Part shown: piece after piece, positions 11,988 to 23,980 of the stretch
Layout: every line of letters begins with the position of its first letter
Position numbering within the stretch: the stretch's first letter is position 1
From: Capronia americana
Lineage: Eukaryota > Ascomycota > Eurotiomycetes > Chaetothyriales > Herpotrichiellaceae
Assembly: GCA_016110215.1 (NCBI GenBank)
Contig: JADWQD010000007.1
Span: 1,178,001 to 1,242,000, forward strand
DNA: 64,000 nt
Direction of reading: 5' to 3'
Made by a program: the position numbers and the translations under genes
The notes under the pieces: model-generated
Database searches by the model: none
What the model saw: the letters and a program-made list of their open reading frames with translations, nothing else
What the model was told of the DNA's origin: nothing

Positions 11988-13171
11988 ATGGCTCGTTCTA
12001 CAATGCAAGCAGCCAGGTTCCATCCGGTCAGTTTCCCACACGCGTCTAAAAGCCGATATTGATCGGAATATAGGACACCAAAAAATGCTCAATCGACGAA
12101 ATCCCGCTTCCAAGCATCACCGAGAATGAGATCTTGGTGAAGATAGCTTCGGCAGGACTTTGTCATTCGGACCTTATGCTTCTAGAGGGATCAATCCCTG
12201 CCAGCCAGCCAGTGACGATGGGCCATGAAGGTGTCGGTTTTGTGGAAAAACTTGGCGCCAACGTCAAGGGCTTCAAGCCGGGCGATCGCATCGGGTTCCT
12301 CTACATCAAGGGGGTCTGCTGTTCGTGGAATCCGTGCCGGAAACGCGTTTAACCAGTATGTACTAACGTGGTACAAGTCGAATGCGAGGGGTGTCAAGTA
12401 CACAATCTTAACTGTGAATGGAACACAGCCGCTCTACACGGGTTCCACACCGATGGTTTCTTCGCCGAATACGCTGCGGTGGATTATCGCAACGCCATTA
12501 TTCTCCCGGAGAACCTCGAAACAGAGACTTCGGCACCGTACTTTTGTGCCGGTATAACTGGTCCGCTGTCTTCCTACCTATTTTATCCTTCGACTTACTA
12601 ATATATTCCTTCAGCGTTTCACGCAGTCGATGCTTGCCATCTGGGGCCACAGCAGTGGGTAGCTATCGTTGGCTGCGGAGGGCTTGGTCAGATGGGCATT
12701 CGCATTGCCAAGGCCATGGGGCTGAACGTGGTGGGCATTGACATTAGCGACGATATACTTGCAGTGGCGACGGAAAATGGCGCCGACGTCGTCATAAACA
12801 GCCGAGGCGCAGACTACGACAAGCAGGTTAAGGACGCGACCGGCGGAGGCGCTCATGCCGCGGTCGTCTTTAGCGCTGCGCAAGCCGCCTACAGCAGCGC
12901 TATGAAGATCCTCCGTGTCAATGGCATCTTGATGGTCGTCGGACTCCCGGCCGAGCCTCTGCAGTTCTCGGCTTTCGACTTGATGAAAAAGACATATCAG
13001 GTGCGGAGTGAGAGTACGGGTCCACCACAGCAGATGCCCCGAGCCATTGAATTCATCGCGAAGCATAACATCAAGCCTAAGGTCGACACGTACAAGTTAG
13101 ATCAGATCCACGAAATGATCGATCGGATGCAGAATGGAAAGTCGAAAGCGAGAATGGTGGTGGTGTTTTGA
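11988..13171 (+). CDS. zinc-dependent alcohol dehydrogenase
   Basis: Medium-chain dehydrogenase of about 341 residues; exons 11988-12026, 12074-12320, 12378-12560 and 12615-13171. The catalytic zinc ligands are in GLCHSD and GHEG; the structural zinc site is the Cys cluster KGVCFECEGCQVHNLNC. The cofactor loop is GCGGLGQMG followed by VVGIDISDD, whose Asp indicates NAD. The second intron is unusual: the donor GTTCGT at 12321 gives the expected Cys cluster. A strong-looking GTATGT followed at once by TACTAAC also sits inside this intron, but it would leave only 22 nt. The enzyme interconverts alcohols and aldehydes or ketones. It is probably partnered with the ATR reductase and SDR-1 in the same cassette. 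Confidence 0.9.
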
Positions 13172-13504
13172 CCGAAGAAAGATAGGAGAGAGCGCGGGTG
13201 TTGGTGTTCACAGCGAGAGAAACGGTTTAGGAAGATGTATAGGAAGCATATCTAGACTGGGAAAATCCCTCCCTGGCTGCTTCTGCAGAGGTCTTTTTTC
13301 TGCTGAGGGACAGTAGCCACAGAGTCAGAACGAGTTTATGCCGCCTATTTGACGCGCTCGATCCGGGCGGAGAACAAGCAGCGAGTATTAGATCGGTCGT
13401 GCCCGGGCAAGAAGTGTAGAGAATAGAAGCGTCGTCATCTCGGCTCGTCAGACGGAAGACTCTCCGTCGATGCAGAGGCGCAGATGGTGGCGTGGAAAGG
13501 TCGG
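13172..13504. other. intergenic, convergent 3' ends
   Basis: About 330 bases between the stops of the alcohol dehydrogenase (+) and TF2 (-). Nothing recognised. Confidence 0.45.
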
Positions 13505-16155
13505 TTAACCTCGGTCGACTGGATTATGCAGAAGTTGAGATGGATCGGTAACGCCACGAACAAAGCACGTTTCGAGTGCTCGCAATACCGGAGAGTAGAT
13601 CTCGGTAGGGGGCAGGTGTATCGTCTTTGCCTTGCCCAATTGACTGGCCGTACTTCGCCGAAAGTCGTCCCAGTTAGCCGTGTAGGGGATTTTATCTCGA
13701 ACGATCCGCTCGTGCGTCAAAGCTGTACACATTTCATTGAGTTGCAGATAGTAATCGACAATCTCATAGCGCTCGCTGAAAGACTCGAGAACTCCATAGC
13801 AGGTTGACAGAGTCCGGCTTAACGACGCCACACTGCACGCAGATGACTTGAGTGCCACTGTGCTGATCGTTAAAGGTATCAATATAAACGGAATGCTGTG
13901 ATGGAAATTAGCGTCTTTCCTTCCTCCCGCATTTCGGGATTTCTCGACCGATGGGAAGCCGAAACGCGAAGAGGAACTCACATCGTATCAGGGAGAAACT
14001 GGATAATGCCTCGATGCCGTAAATCGTCGAGTATTGCGACCATGTTCGACGCCGAATCTTCAAGCATTGTCCGCGAAGTCTCCAGTAGCGTAGTCACCCA
14101 TGGACTATTGTGCGACCTCTCGGCCACGAGGTTGAGCTGATGTAGGAGACAAACGAGGTACCTGGAGAAAATGCTTTGTTAATGCGGAATGCAAAAAGAG
14201 AGGGGGGGACGACCTACTCGTAACTTAACCGGGCGCTAGACTGCATCGCCAACACGCAGAAGTCGCCCGATCTCGGTGCTGCTGGCCAAGGGGATTGTGA
14301 TGTTAGAAGGTTTTGATGCTCTGTTTTCCAACTCATCAAGCGGGATTCCAGCTCCTCGAGTTCACCCATGATGGATCTTCGTGTGCCGTTGGTTTCCGAA
14401 GCAGAGGAGAGTACTTCCGCTGTCCGACGTCTCAGCAACTGACATAGCGGTAGGCAAATCAGTGTAATTGATAGCAGGGACAAGAACAAATCCGCTGTCT
14501 TCCGTTTGGTGGAGAGGTCAAGGAACCATGTGCACGTGATGTCCTCGAGGTCCTCGAGGTGGATCTTGGGTTTAATTGTCGGGATCTCGATGTTCGACAC
14601 CAGCGACCGTGCGCCGGAGATGAGTGTGCACGCCCTGACAAGGTAACAGGCATAAAGAACCATCCAGCGCTTCTCCTCCACGTTGGCCGCTTGGAGTACA
14701 CACTGATTGACGTTAACTTGCGTCAGCAATTTCTGTGCTTCAAGCAGCCAAGAACCGGCTTTGTCGTTGGCCATCGGATACGACCGATTGTAACTCATAA
14801 GGAGGCAGATCCTCAATCGATTTATGCTGTCCTGCTCACAGCCGGCATTATGCAAAGTCTGAAGATGAAGAGGTCAGGGATCTGCACCGAGGTGCGGTCG
14901 AAGAAAGCCCATCACCAACGTACCTCTGCTCTCATGTAGAATGTGGTTCGCATTTGACCAATATCGGAAAAGCCTGCTCTTTGAGCCTGTGCAGTGCTCG
15001 AGAACTGTAGACAGTCAGACTGGTTTAGGCTGGTAGCTGAACTCTGGGAAAGCGCACTCCGCTTGCCGCAAACATAATGGCGTTCAATAACGCCAGGCTC
15101 ATTGGTCGTCGTTGCTGGTCGTCGTGACCGGGGTCGTTGTGAATCAAACGATATGTCTCCCACTCACTGACACAGGGAGTGTAACAGTTGACATACAGAA
15201 AATAACTCTCCAGGAGCGAGTGGATAACGTCGCTGGGTGGAAGACGGAGAGCTTCAGTTTCTCTAATTTTCAGCCGCGTATACTCGTCCAAATGACCGAT
15301 GCACCACCTGGCAATCCACGGAACGCGCGGCTGACAGGATGGAACGCAGGAGCACCGGAAATGTGTCATGGGTTCGCTTTGTGGCCCATTCCCGCCGATA
15401 CAGATGGTGGGACTCTCCGTTTCGGGCTCGACTCTCGGGAGCAGACCCCTAGACTCGCCATGCGACATGGTCTTTGTGAGATCGCAATGCACGGGAAGAG
15501 TTGTGTCGTCTGAAATCGAGCGCTGCGTCATCCCACCGTCGATCGACTCACCGGCTGTGGGTAAGTCGAGGATGCCCGGAAAGAGATTCATGGAGGTAGG
15601 ACTGCGGTCGATGAAGAGATCAAACATTTCCAGTTCGGATAGGGCTGTGGGTGGCATGCTTGCTTGGTCACTGGGCTTGTTCGTGACAACCGGCGACATT
15701 GCGAACCCTCTGTACTCGCCACCGCCAGATACGCCATCGAGTCCACCGTGATGGTGGTGCCGGATGCTGTTGCTATTGTCCAAGACAGAGTCCTGTCGTT
15801 CGGGCTCACCCGAGCGGGTGTCATTTGTTGGAAAAGAGATGATTTGCGGCACATTTGACGTCTGCTTATTGACGCATGGAAAGGATGAGGCCTTGTGGGG
15901 AGTGATGCACTGGGTCCGGTCGAGTTGGCAATTGGTGCAAGGGTTTGGTGCTTGCTGAACCACATTGCATCGAACCTTTCGAGCTCGACATGAGAGGCAC
16001 GCTTTGAAACATGCATCAATACAAGTCGACGATAGAGTCACAGGTGTGCTCCACGTACCTTTGGTCGCTCTGCGGCGCCGCTGTCCCGACGTGCGCGGTG
16101 CCGAAATCGCAGCATCGGCAGGTGTTGACCTAGCAGGTTCTGTGGCAGCGGTCAT
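13505..16155 (-). CDS. Zn2Cys6 transcription factor TF2, paralog of TF1
   Basis: About 777 residues. Exons (minus): 16155-16059, 16001-15058, 15004-14924, 14858-14218, 14161-13982 and 13895-13505. The zinc cluster is ACLSCRARKVRC followed by CTNCQLDRTQC, preceded by a basic run RRRRATK. The rest aligns with TF1 throughout, including SEWETYRLI, MSLALLNAIMFAASG, EDITCTWFLD and ERYEIVDYYLQLNE. Intron positions match TF1, and exons 3, 5 and 6 are the same lengths. The ATG at 16155 was preferred to an in-frame upstream one at 16254 because the N-terminus then matches the TF1 layout. Orientation is opposite to TF1, so the two genes face inwards around four enzyme or unknown genes. Probable pathway regulator; the pair may heterodimerise or be antagonistic (inference). 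Confidence 0.9.
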
Positions 16156-16686
16156 TTTGGCAGGAAAAGGGAAGCTATCGGTGGCATCGGGCGAGGAGAG
16201 CGAAGGCACAGTGAATATCTCGAGATGGTAGAGAGGGTTCGTCGGCTCATACAAGAGAGCGACGCGAGAATTCTAGCTCGGAATCCAGCATGGCCTAGAG
16301 TTTGCGTTTCGCCACTACCACCGCGCCGCCCGCGGTTTACATCATGCAAGTCCCTGCAGAGAGCATGAACCACGACGCGGATGTTGTTGGCCGCGGTGGA
16401 GCCGGAGATGATTCTCCTAGAGTACGAGTAGCGGGGAAGTATGGAGGAGCCCGAATCAATTGACACATTGTGGGGAATCTGCAGCTCGACTAGTCTATGA
16501 GCACCCGGTCTGTCCTTTCCTCCGTCCCGACCACCAAGCTCGCTGTGCCGTCAGAGGCACTGGGTAACGCGTGAAGTTGATCGGGATGCGGTAGAGCGGC
16601 ATGCGCTCGGGGGGGCTTGGTCGTCCTCGCGGGCTCTCAAGGGTCTGCAGTGGACGGATCCCGCCATCTCTGTTGCAGCTTGATCC
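16156..16686. promoter_or_regulatory. TF2 promoter region
   Basis: About 530 bases between the TF2 start and the end of the nitronate monooxygenase gene. It carries CCGCGG palindromes at 16330-16335 and 16391-16396, 175 and 236 bases upstream of the TF2 start codon. No gene recognised. Confidence 0.5.
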
Positions 16687-18232
16687 TCATAGTTTAGCTT
16701 CTACCGTGCGCCCAAGGAGCCCACGAGCGGATGCGAGAACTTGGACTGCGGTGTCCATCATTTCCCTGATGATTTCTTCCGCGGTCTGATCGGGGGTATT
16801 CACCAACGCCGAGACCACACCCATGGGTCTGGGATAGCAGAGACCATTAGCATCGATTGATCATGCTTGCTGTTGCTGCCTGCAAAGAGACAAAGGGCGA
16901 AGAGTGGTGAGAAAGGAAGGCTGACTCACCGGACTGTACTCTGATCCTCCATCTCCTCAGTCCACTTGCCTTCCTGCTCCAGAACTTCGATGTCATGATA
17001 TACCGGAAGGATGCCCTTAGCTTGCAACTCCTCCTTCTCGGCCCTTCTCTCAGTCTCCCATCTTGCAATGTAGTCGGTCTTCAATGCTCTCAGCGGTCTT
17101 CCGGACCAAATGGTGGATTTGATTGTTGAGTCGATACCTGCATCGATGATGGCTTTTTTCGCATCTCGAGGCGCCCCGGACTCTTTGGCCACGACGAATC
17201 GCGTGCCGACCCATACCGCAGACGCACCGAGCATTAACGATGCCGCAAGGCCCCTGCCATCATAAATGCCTCCGGCGGCCACGAGAAGGACGGGCTGCTT
17301 GGTCAACGGTGAGGTGTATTGTTGGCAGATATCGGCGCAGGCGGGGATCAGGACACTATATTCCGGCTCAAATGTCAGCGACTCACTGCATTAATATGGC
17401 CTAGACGAAGCATTCTGTGCTCGTGGCGAGACACTCGAATTGTGTGCTAGGACATCCTCGTCTCAGCGCAAAGCACAAAATAGCAAAGCATACCTGGTGG
17501 GTACGTCGGCTCCATGCCCACCGGCCTCGCCGCCTTGCGCACAAATAATGTCCGCCCCTGCTTCGCAGGCTTTCCGTGCGTGTTTGGGGTGGCCGGCCAT
17601 ATTCATGTATACAACGTTGTGCTTGTGAAGTCGTTCAATAATGTGTTTGGGAGCCACTCCAACAGCAGAGACGAAGAGCTTCGCGCCACCCTCAATGATG
17701 ACGGTGATGAGATCATCAAGCGTTCCTTTTGTGTAGTCGTACTGCACGACAGGTTAGTCGAAACTCCACGGGGCTCAGGGGACGGGACAGAAGTTGCTCC
17801 TCGCCGTTCGAGTCTAGCGATGGAAGTGTAGCGTACATTTGTCTTCTTTGCTGAGCCCCCAACCTGGGGGAGCAGAAGGTCGACGCCAAAGGGTAGAGAT
17901 GGATCTCTGAGCCGTGACTACACACCGACGATCAGCCACAGCGTCCCAAAAGAGGCGGGTAAGTTTGGGTGCGTGTTACCTTCAGGTCGGCTATTATCTC
18001 CCTCAGCATCTGAGGTGTGTAGTTAACCCCCCCAATAACCCCAAGCCCCCCTGTGCGGTTTGTTCTTGTCAACAATGTCGTCGAAGTAATCTCAGCGCTG
18101 CTTGAGTGAGGTACACTTACCAGCATTGGACACGGCGGCCGCGAGTGGCGCTCCGGACGCCTGACCCATGCCTGCCAGCATGATAGGGTGCTGGCAGCCT
18201 AGCTGCTGGGTAACCCGCGTGGTGATCGACAT
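16687..18232 (-). CDS. nitronate monooxygenase-like FMN enzyme
   Basis: About 359 residues; exons (minus) 18232-18121, 18050-17980, 17917-17837, 17741-17494, 17355-16930 and 16828-16687. This is the 2-nitropropane dioxygenase/nitronate monooxygenase family, a TIM barrel with FMN. Visible motifs are HPIMLAGMGQASG, NAGGLGVIGG, the substrate and flavin region CAQGGEAGGHGAD and the phosphate-binding stretch VAAGGIYDGRGLAASLMLGA followed by GTRF. Family members oxidise alkyl nitronates; related proteins serve as flavin oxidoreductases on other substrates, so nitro chemistry is not proven. It is transcribed divergently from BVMO-A across a 510-base promoter, which suggests co-regulation. Confidence 0.85.
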
Positions 18233-18742
18233 GGGGAAGCGGGCGTGCTCTGTCTGCGGAATTCAGGATTTCGAAACACACGGGAGCAACTCATAATCTT
18301 GAAAAAGTGTTAGATGGATAACGTTATACTTGACCGGCCTGCGAAGCTCAACACGACCGAGCAAATCCACGCGTTCTTAGGCGATAGGTTGTTTTTCGAA
18401 CCTCGACCCAATTATGCTCCTCTCCACCGCGGCCCAACCGGTCTGAGGCTCCGAGAAAGCCTCGGACTTACCACAGCCGAAGGTAGGTACGCTGATGTCC
18501 ACTGGGGACGCTGTCCAGGGAGCCGAGAACCAAGTAAGCCTTTCACCGCGGCCTCGTTCCAGCCCTTTACGGTCGGCCGAGCATTCTCGGTTACCATTGA
18601 CTGGGCATAATAGCTCTTCCCGAAACCGGATACATGATGGCCATATGGTGAAAAGTAATACACATCTTAAGCCTTATCAACAGTGTACTAGTATTGTTTA
18701 TTGTTTTGTGAAGGTGTAAACGGCAGCACCCCTTATAGAGCA
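18233..18742. promoter_or_regulatory. divergent promoter, NMO / BVMO-A
   Basis: A shared 510-base upstream region for two divergent oxygenase genes. CCGCGG palindromes lie at 18427-18432 and 18546-18551, both embedded in the same longer word CACCGCGGCC. That makes them good candidates for one regulator site present twice. Confidence 0.55.
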
Positions 18743-20721
18743 ATGTCTGGATCAGAACGTCTTAACATGGTGAACGGGCATTTGCAAGATCATCAACCGT
18801 CCAATGGCTCGTCCCACCCGGTCTATTCGAGATCAGACAAACCCATTCACAGCGAAAGGCCCATGCGAATCATTGTCGTCGGAGCTGGAGCTTCTGGTCT
18901 GTGTTTTGCATACAAATTGCAACGATCATTCGAGCAATTCTCTCTCATCATTTATGAGAAGAACGCAGAACTTTCGGGCACATGGTTCGAGAATAAATAT
19001 CCCGGGTAGGAGGATAACTCACATGGCTCGGCCCATTTCACTGCTGACCGCTGGCCTGACAGATGTGCGTGTGACGTTCCTGCGCACAACTATACCTTCT
19101 CCTTTGAACCAAAGCTTGACTGGTCGGCCGTGTATGCTGGCAGCGGGGAAATCAACCAGTACTTCAATGACTTTGCAGCGAAGTATGACCTAGATAGATA
19201 TGTCCAGAGGAATCACCAAGTGGTTGGGGCGCAATGGGATGATAAGAAAGGGCAGTGGACTGTTGAGGTCCTCGACCTGGTCTCTCAGAAGGTCACCAAA
19301 GACACCTGCCATATTCTGATCAATGCCTCCGGGATTCTGAACGCGTGGAAATGGCCGGCGATTCCAGGCATCGCCAATTACAAAGGCGTCCTCCTTCACA
19401 GTGCGAACTGGGACGACTCGGTTCAGTTAGAGGGGAAGCATGTTGGCTTGATCGGCAACGGGTATGCTTGTCGCTCACAGTACCCCCCAAGCTAGGGAAG
19501 TACCTCAACTGATTGTTATACAGATCATCTGGGATCCAAATCCTACCCGCAATTCAGCCCAAAGTGAGAAAACTCACTACTTTCATCCGGGAGCCGACCT
19601 GGGTATCCCCAGTCCAAGGACTCGAACAGCATGTATACAGTAAGGAGGAGCTCGAGAACTTCGCTAGTCAACCCGGGCTGCTTCTAGAATACCGAAAAGC
19701 CAACGAGACGAGCCTCGACACCATCACTAACATCTTTTTGAAGGACGGTGCGGCTCAAAAAGAAACCCGCGCAATCATGACGCAACAAATGAAGGAAAAA
19801 CTGTCCAACGATGCTTTGGCGGAAAAGCTCATCCCACAATGGGGGGTTGGATGTCGAAGACTGACGCCCGGAGTGAACTACCTTGAGACACTGAGCGCCG
19901 ACAACGTGACGGTGGTTTATGGGGAGATCAACGAAATCACGGAGGTGGGTTGTATTTGCGACGACGGCCGCGAATATCCCGTGGACGTCCTGATCTGTGC
20001 CACTGGCTTCGATACCAGCTTTCGACCACGGTTCCCGCTGGTTGGACTTAACGGCGTGGATCTGCGCGCCCAATGGTCCTCCGAGCCAAAAGGCTATATG
20101 GGGCTGGCCGCACATAACATGCCCAATTACTTTCAATTCTTGGGACCTAATTGTCCGGTCGGGAATGGGCCAGTTCTGTCCGCCATTGGTGAGCGTCGTT
20201 GTGCATCAAATCTACAGACCATACAGCTAACTCCATCGACAGAATACCAGACGGAATACATGCTCAAGTTCTGTGATCGATGGCAGACGGAAAATATCCG
20301 GTCCTTCGCTCCAAAACAAGAGGCTGTGGAAGACTTCTGTGCCTTCACAGATCAGTGGATGAAGCAAACTGTATGGGATGAGGACTGTCGATCTTGGTAC
20401 AAGGGCGGGAGTTTGACCGGCAGAATCACTGCGCTGTGGCCCGGCAGTACCTTGCACTACATCGAATTTATCTCCCACGTCCGCTATGATGACTGGGATA
20501 TCAAGTATGAAGGTAATCGCTTTTCATTCCTCGGCAATGGGCAGAGTCAGGTTGAGGTGGATTTCACCGCCGATTGGGCTTGGTATATTCGCGAGGAAGA
20601 CGACGGACCATACCTGAGTAAAGGAAAGGCGAGGAAGGTCTTGACAAAGAGCGGAACCAAACACCTCCATGAACAAGCTCGACAGACGGTGGGAGGAAAT
20701 CTGATTGGGAAGACGGTATGA
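18743..20721 (+). CDS. Baeyer-Villiger monooxygenase A
   Basis: About 601 residues; exons 18743-19005, 19063-19461, 19524-20188 and 20243-20721. Type I flavin-dependent BVMO with FAD loop GAGASG, the fingerprint SGTWFENKYPGCACDVP, the NADPH loop GNGSSG and the catalytic Arg in FIREPTW. The family signature FxGxxxHxxxW reads YKGVLLHSANW, with Tyr in place of the first Phe. Later motifs include CATGFD and GPNCPVGNGP. The enzyme should insert oxygen next to a ketone to form an ester or lactone, using NADPH and O2. It belongs to the fungal group that carries YPGxxCDVPAH, shared with BVMO-B and D. Substrate unknown. Confidence 0.9.
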
Positions 20722-21673
20722 GTTGTCTTGACAACCGTCTTCAACAGCCATGGGGGTCGGAGAGTATTGGTAATGTTCATCTAAGCTATGAAGGTCGTCG
20801 AACTGCCATGTACATGTAGAAGCTCGGCCCGTTCGCCACTCGTCGCCTCTGTAGACATCAGATTATTTTGACTTTCCTCTTCCGGAAAGACCAGAGACTC
20901 AATATCGTTTGCTTGTGGGTCCCTCCACATGCCCATGGTATTCGTGCATACCTCTCCGATTGGCTCCCGTTCCCCGGTAAATCTTCTCCGGGTGGGGACT
21001 TCCAGCAGTATCGGGGAACGAATCTGCTGTCTCGGCCTCATCAAAGCATATGAGAAAAAGGCGGCGTTTTGGGTTGACTGATGAACGACAGGATCCTTCG
21101 GAATTGATCGAGCACAACATGTGATCTTATATCCGGCAACACTTCCCTCTATTCAAGCGTGATGCAGGAGACAATTCTCGCGCATGGAAGCAACACCGTG
21201 TGGTTCTGATGATATTCGTGACTCTTTGAGATGCGCTGCACAACCCCATATCTATGTAAATCACTACGACGAACGCCTCTAGCTGGTTCGGCGCGTGTTA
21301 TCGCTGGAAGGTGGTGTCGTTATCTTCGACTTCGAATCCACCGCCTGGCTCCCATTCTGGTCAATTGCTTCGGTAGTCATTTGAATCGAATCTTCGGCCT
21401 CGGCACTAGGGATCGGTCGCATGTACCCTTGATTGATTGGTGCCTTTGCTGGTGTGGGGTGTGGTGTCGAGATGCCGGATCGGGCTTCGTTGGCCGCTTG
21501 ACATTCGAGGTCGTGGTCTCCTCGCCTCGGCTGCCAAGTAGAAGCTCAATAAGTAAGGCAACATCGATGCTTATGGGTTTTACCACCGCAGCTCTGCTTC
21601 ACCAGACAGGATACGATATTCAGCAGCGAGACTTTTCGCTTTATTACGCTCGTCCTGTGAGGAAATTGCCAAC
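20722..21673. promoter_or_regulatory. intergenic upstream of BVMO-B
   Basis: About 950 bases between two BVMO genes, both on +. No gene, repeat or CCGCGG site recognised; several short open frames on both strands have no domain. Confidence 0.45.
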
Positions 21674-23980
21674 ATGACAATCGCGCAGAATCCCATCGAC
21701 ATCGCCACCACCGTCGCCGTGAATGGAGTTGATAGTGGCCACTCGAACAACACCAAAGCGGTTGCTGCCACCGTGAACTGCACGTCCAAAGATGCGAGGA
21801 AATGGATCCCAATCGCAGAGCACGTATTGCTCGAACCTCAACGCAAAGTCAAGATCATTAGCATTGGTTGCGGCTTCAGTGGTCAGTAAACACCCATGTT
21901 GCTCAGTGCTGTTGTGCCTGACCTGTTGACCCGCAATCCTCCAGGTCTGACTATGGCACACAAAATCCAAAATGTGTTCAAGATGGACGACAGAATTGAG
22001 CACGTGCTCTATGAGAAAAATGTACAGAACTCGGAAACAACTCCTGGCCGTGGGGTACTTGCTAATGGGAATGTGTAGCCTGATGTAGGCGGAACCTGGT
22101 TTGAGAACCGCTACCCTGGAGTAAGTCCGATCTGGCCGCGTTGCAGGATCTAAAAACTAACGTCTCCGCCATAGGTGATGTGTGACGTACCAGCTGTATG
22201 TGGCCCATGGCGCATTCCACTTCAAGTGGCCTAACTGACGTATCCGACACCTATAGCATATCTACACGCTCCTCGACCTACCTGACCCAGACTGGCCGGC
22301 ATTGTGAGTGCCTTGGAGACGAATGATGACTGTGGAGATTACTTACGACTTCTTAGCTATGCAACCGGACAGGAGATCCAGGATTATCTGGTGAAGATCA
22401 AAGGTAAATACAACCTGGCCCGCGATGTCCAATACAATTCCAAGGTCACCTCAGCCATCTGGGATGAAGAACAGGGGAAATGGCATGTCAAGATCGAGCA
22501 GAATGGGACAACCATAGAGGATACGTGCGACATCCTGATTAATGGATCCGGAGTTCTCAACTCTTGGTCCTGGCCAAAGATCCCGGGGCTCCATGACTTC
22601 AAGGGACACATCAGCCACTCAGCCGATTACAAGGTCTGGCAAAACTCGGTAGACCTGAGCGGTAAGACGGTCGCGGTGATAGGTAACGGGTCCTCGGGGA
22701 TCCAGATTGTGCCAGAAGTGGCAAAGGTCGCCACCAAGTGTATCAATTTCGTGCGCGAGGGCACTTGGATTTCGGCCCCGTTCGCGGAAGAGCTCAGCGG
22801 CGCCCCCGGGACCAATCGCAAGTACACTCAAGAGGAAAAGGATGAGTTTCGAAAGAATCCCGAGAAGCTCAAACAGCATCGCCACGATCTGGCGCACGCG
22901 TTCAATCATTTCTACGAGGCACTGATCGAAGGCGGCACGGCCAATCTGGAAGCCACCAAGGCAACAAAGGCGATGATGGCAGACCGGCTCAAGGACAAGC
23001 CTGAGCTGTTGGACAAACTGGTCCCCAAGTGGAGTCTGGGCTGCCGCCGTCTGACTCCCGGCCACGGGTACTTGGAAGCTCTGACCAAGCCCAATGTCGA
23101 CCTGGTAGTGGGTCACATTGAGAAAATCACGCCAGATGGCATTCTTGTCGACGGGAAAGAATACAAGGTCGACGCCCTCATCTGCGCAACAGGCTTTGAC
23201 GTATCCTTCAAACCCCGCTGGGAACAGATCGGCAGAGAGAAGAAGCCCCTCTCGGAACTATGGGCTGAAGATGCTCAAGGCTACTTCTCACTCTGTGTGA
23301 GCGGCCAGCCGAACTACTTTATCTTCAACGGGTGAGACTCTAAGCATTGCGATCGGGGTGTGATATCTGGGACGGATTGCTGATCTCTCGCACAGACCCG
23401 CTGGACCGGTAGGACACGGTAGTCTGTCTTCAGCCATTGACTGGGCGGCAAATTACATCCTCAAATGGGTCGACAAGGTTGCCAGGGAGGACATCAAGTA
23501 AGGCGGCCCGCTTGACCTGAAGCTTGATGTTTTACTAACCTGTCCTCTTTCAGGACGTTCGACGTGAAGAAGCAAGTTCAAGACGACTGGAATGTCTGGG
23601 GCGATGAGCTGCTCAAGCGTACGGTCTGGGCCAGCAATTGCCGGAGTTGGTACAAGAACGGTACCCGAGACGGGCGCATCTCGGCCCTGTATCCAGGCTC
23701 CATCCTTCACTTTGTATGTCGTCCACCCATCTGTCTCCTACTCACCCTCTCGTGATCTCGTGCTGATACCAGGAACAGAAAGATATGGTTGAGAATATCC
23801 GTGGTGAAGACTTCAACATAACCTATAACAGCAACGTAAGCCGAGTCCCCAACCCGACTTCCAAATCCGTCCGCTCGATGATCACTGACCACTCGATAGA
23901 ACCAATGGAAATTCCTTGGTAACGGGTTCACTCGGTTGGAAGTTGACAACGGAGACCTGGGCTATTATATTAAGTGCTAG
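21674..23980 (+). CDS. Baeyer-Villiger monooxygenase B
   Basis: About 589 residues in ten exons: 21674-21881, 21945-22021, 22079-22120, 22175-22195, 22257-22303, 22357-23331, 23396-23497, 23554-23713, 23779-23835 and 23900-23980. Exon 4 is a 21-nt microexon encoding VMCDVPA, inside the BVMO fingerprint VGGTWFENRYPG-VMCDVPA. The FAD loop GCGFSG is itself split by an intron. The NADPH loop GNGSSG and Arg in FVREGTW are present. The signature reads FKGHISHSADY, so Tyr replaces the final Trp. The acceptor of exon 9 could also be six bases earlier, adding Glu-Gln. Same fungal subgroup as BVMO-A and D but with many more introns. Predicted ketone-to-ester oxygenase; substrate unknown. Confidence 0.87.
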
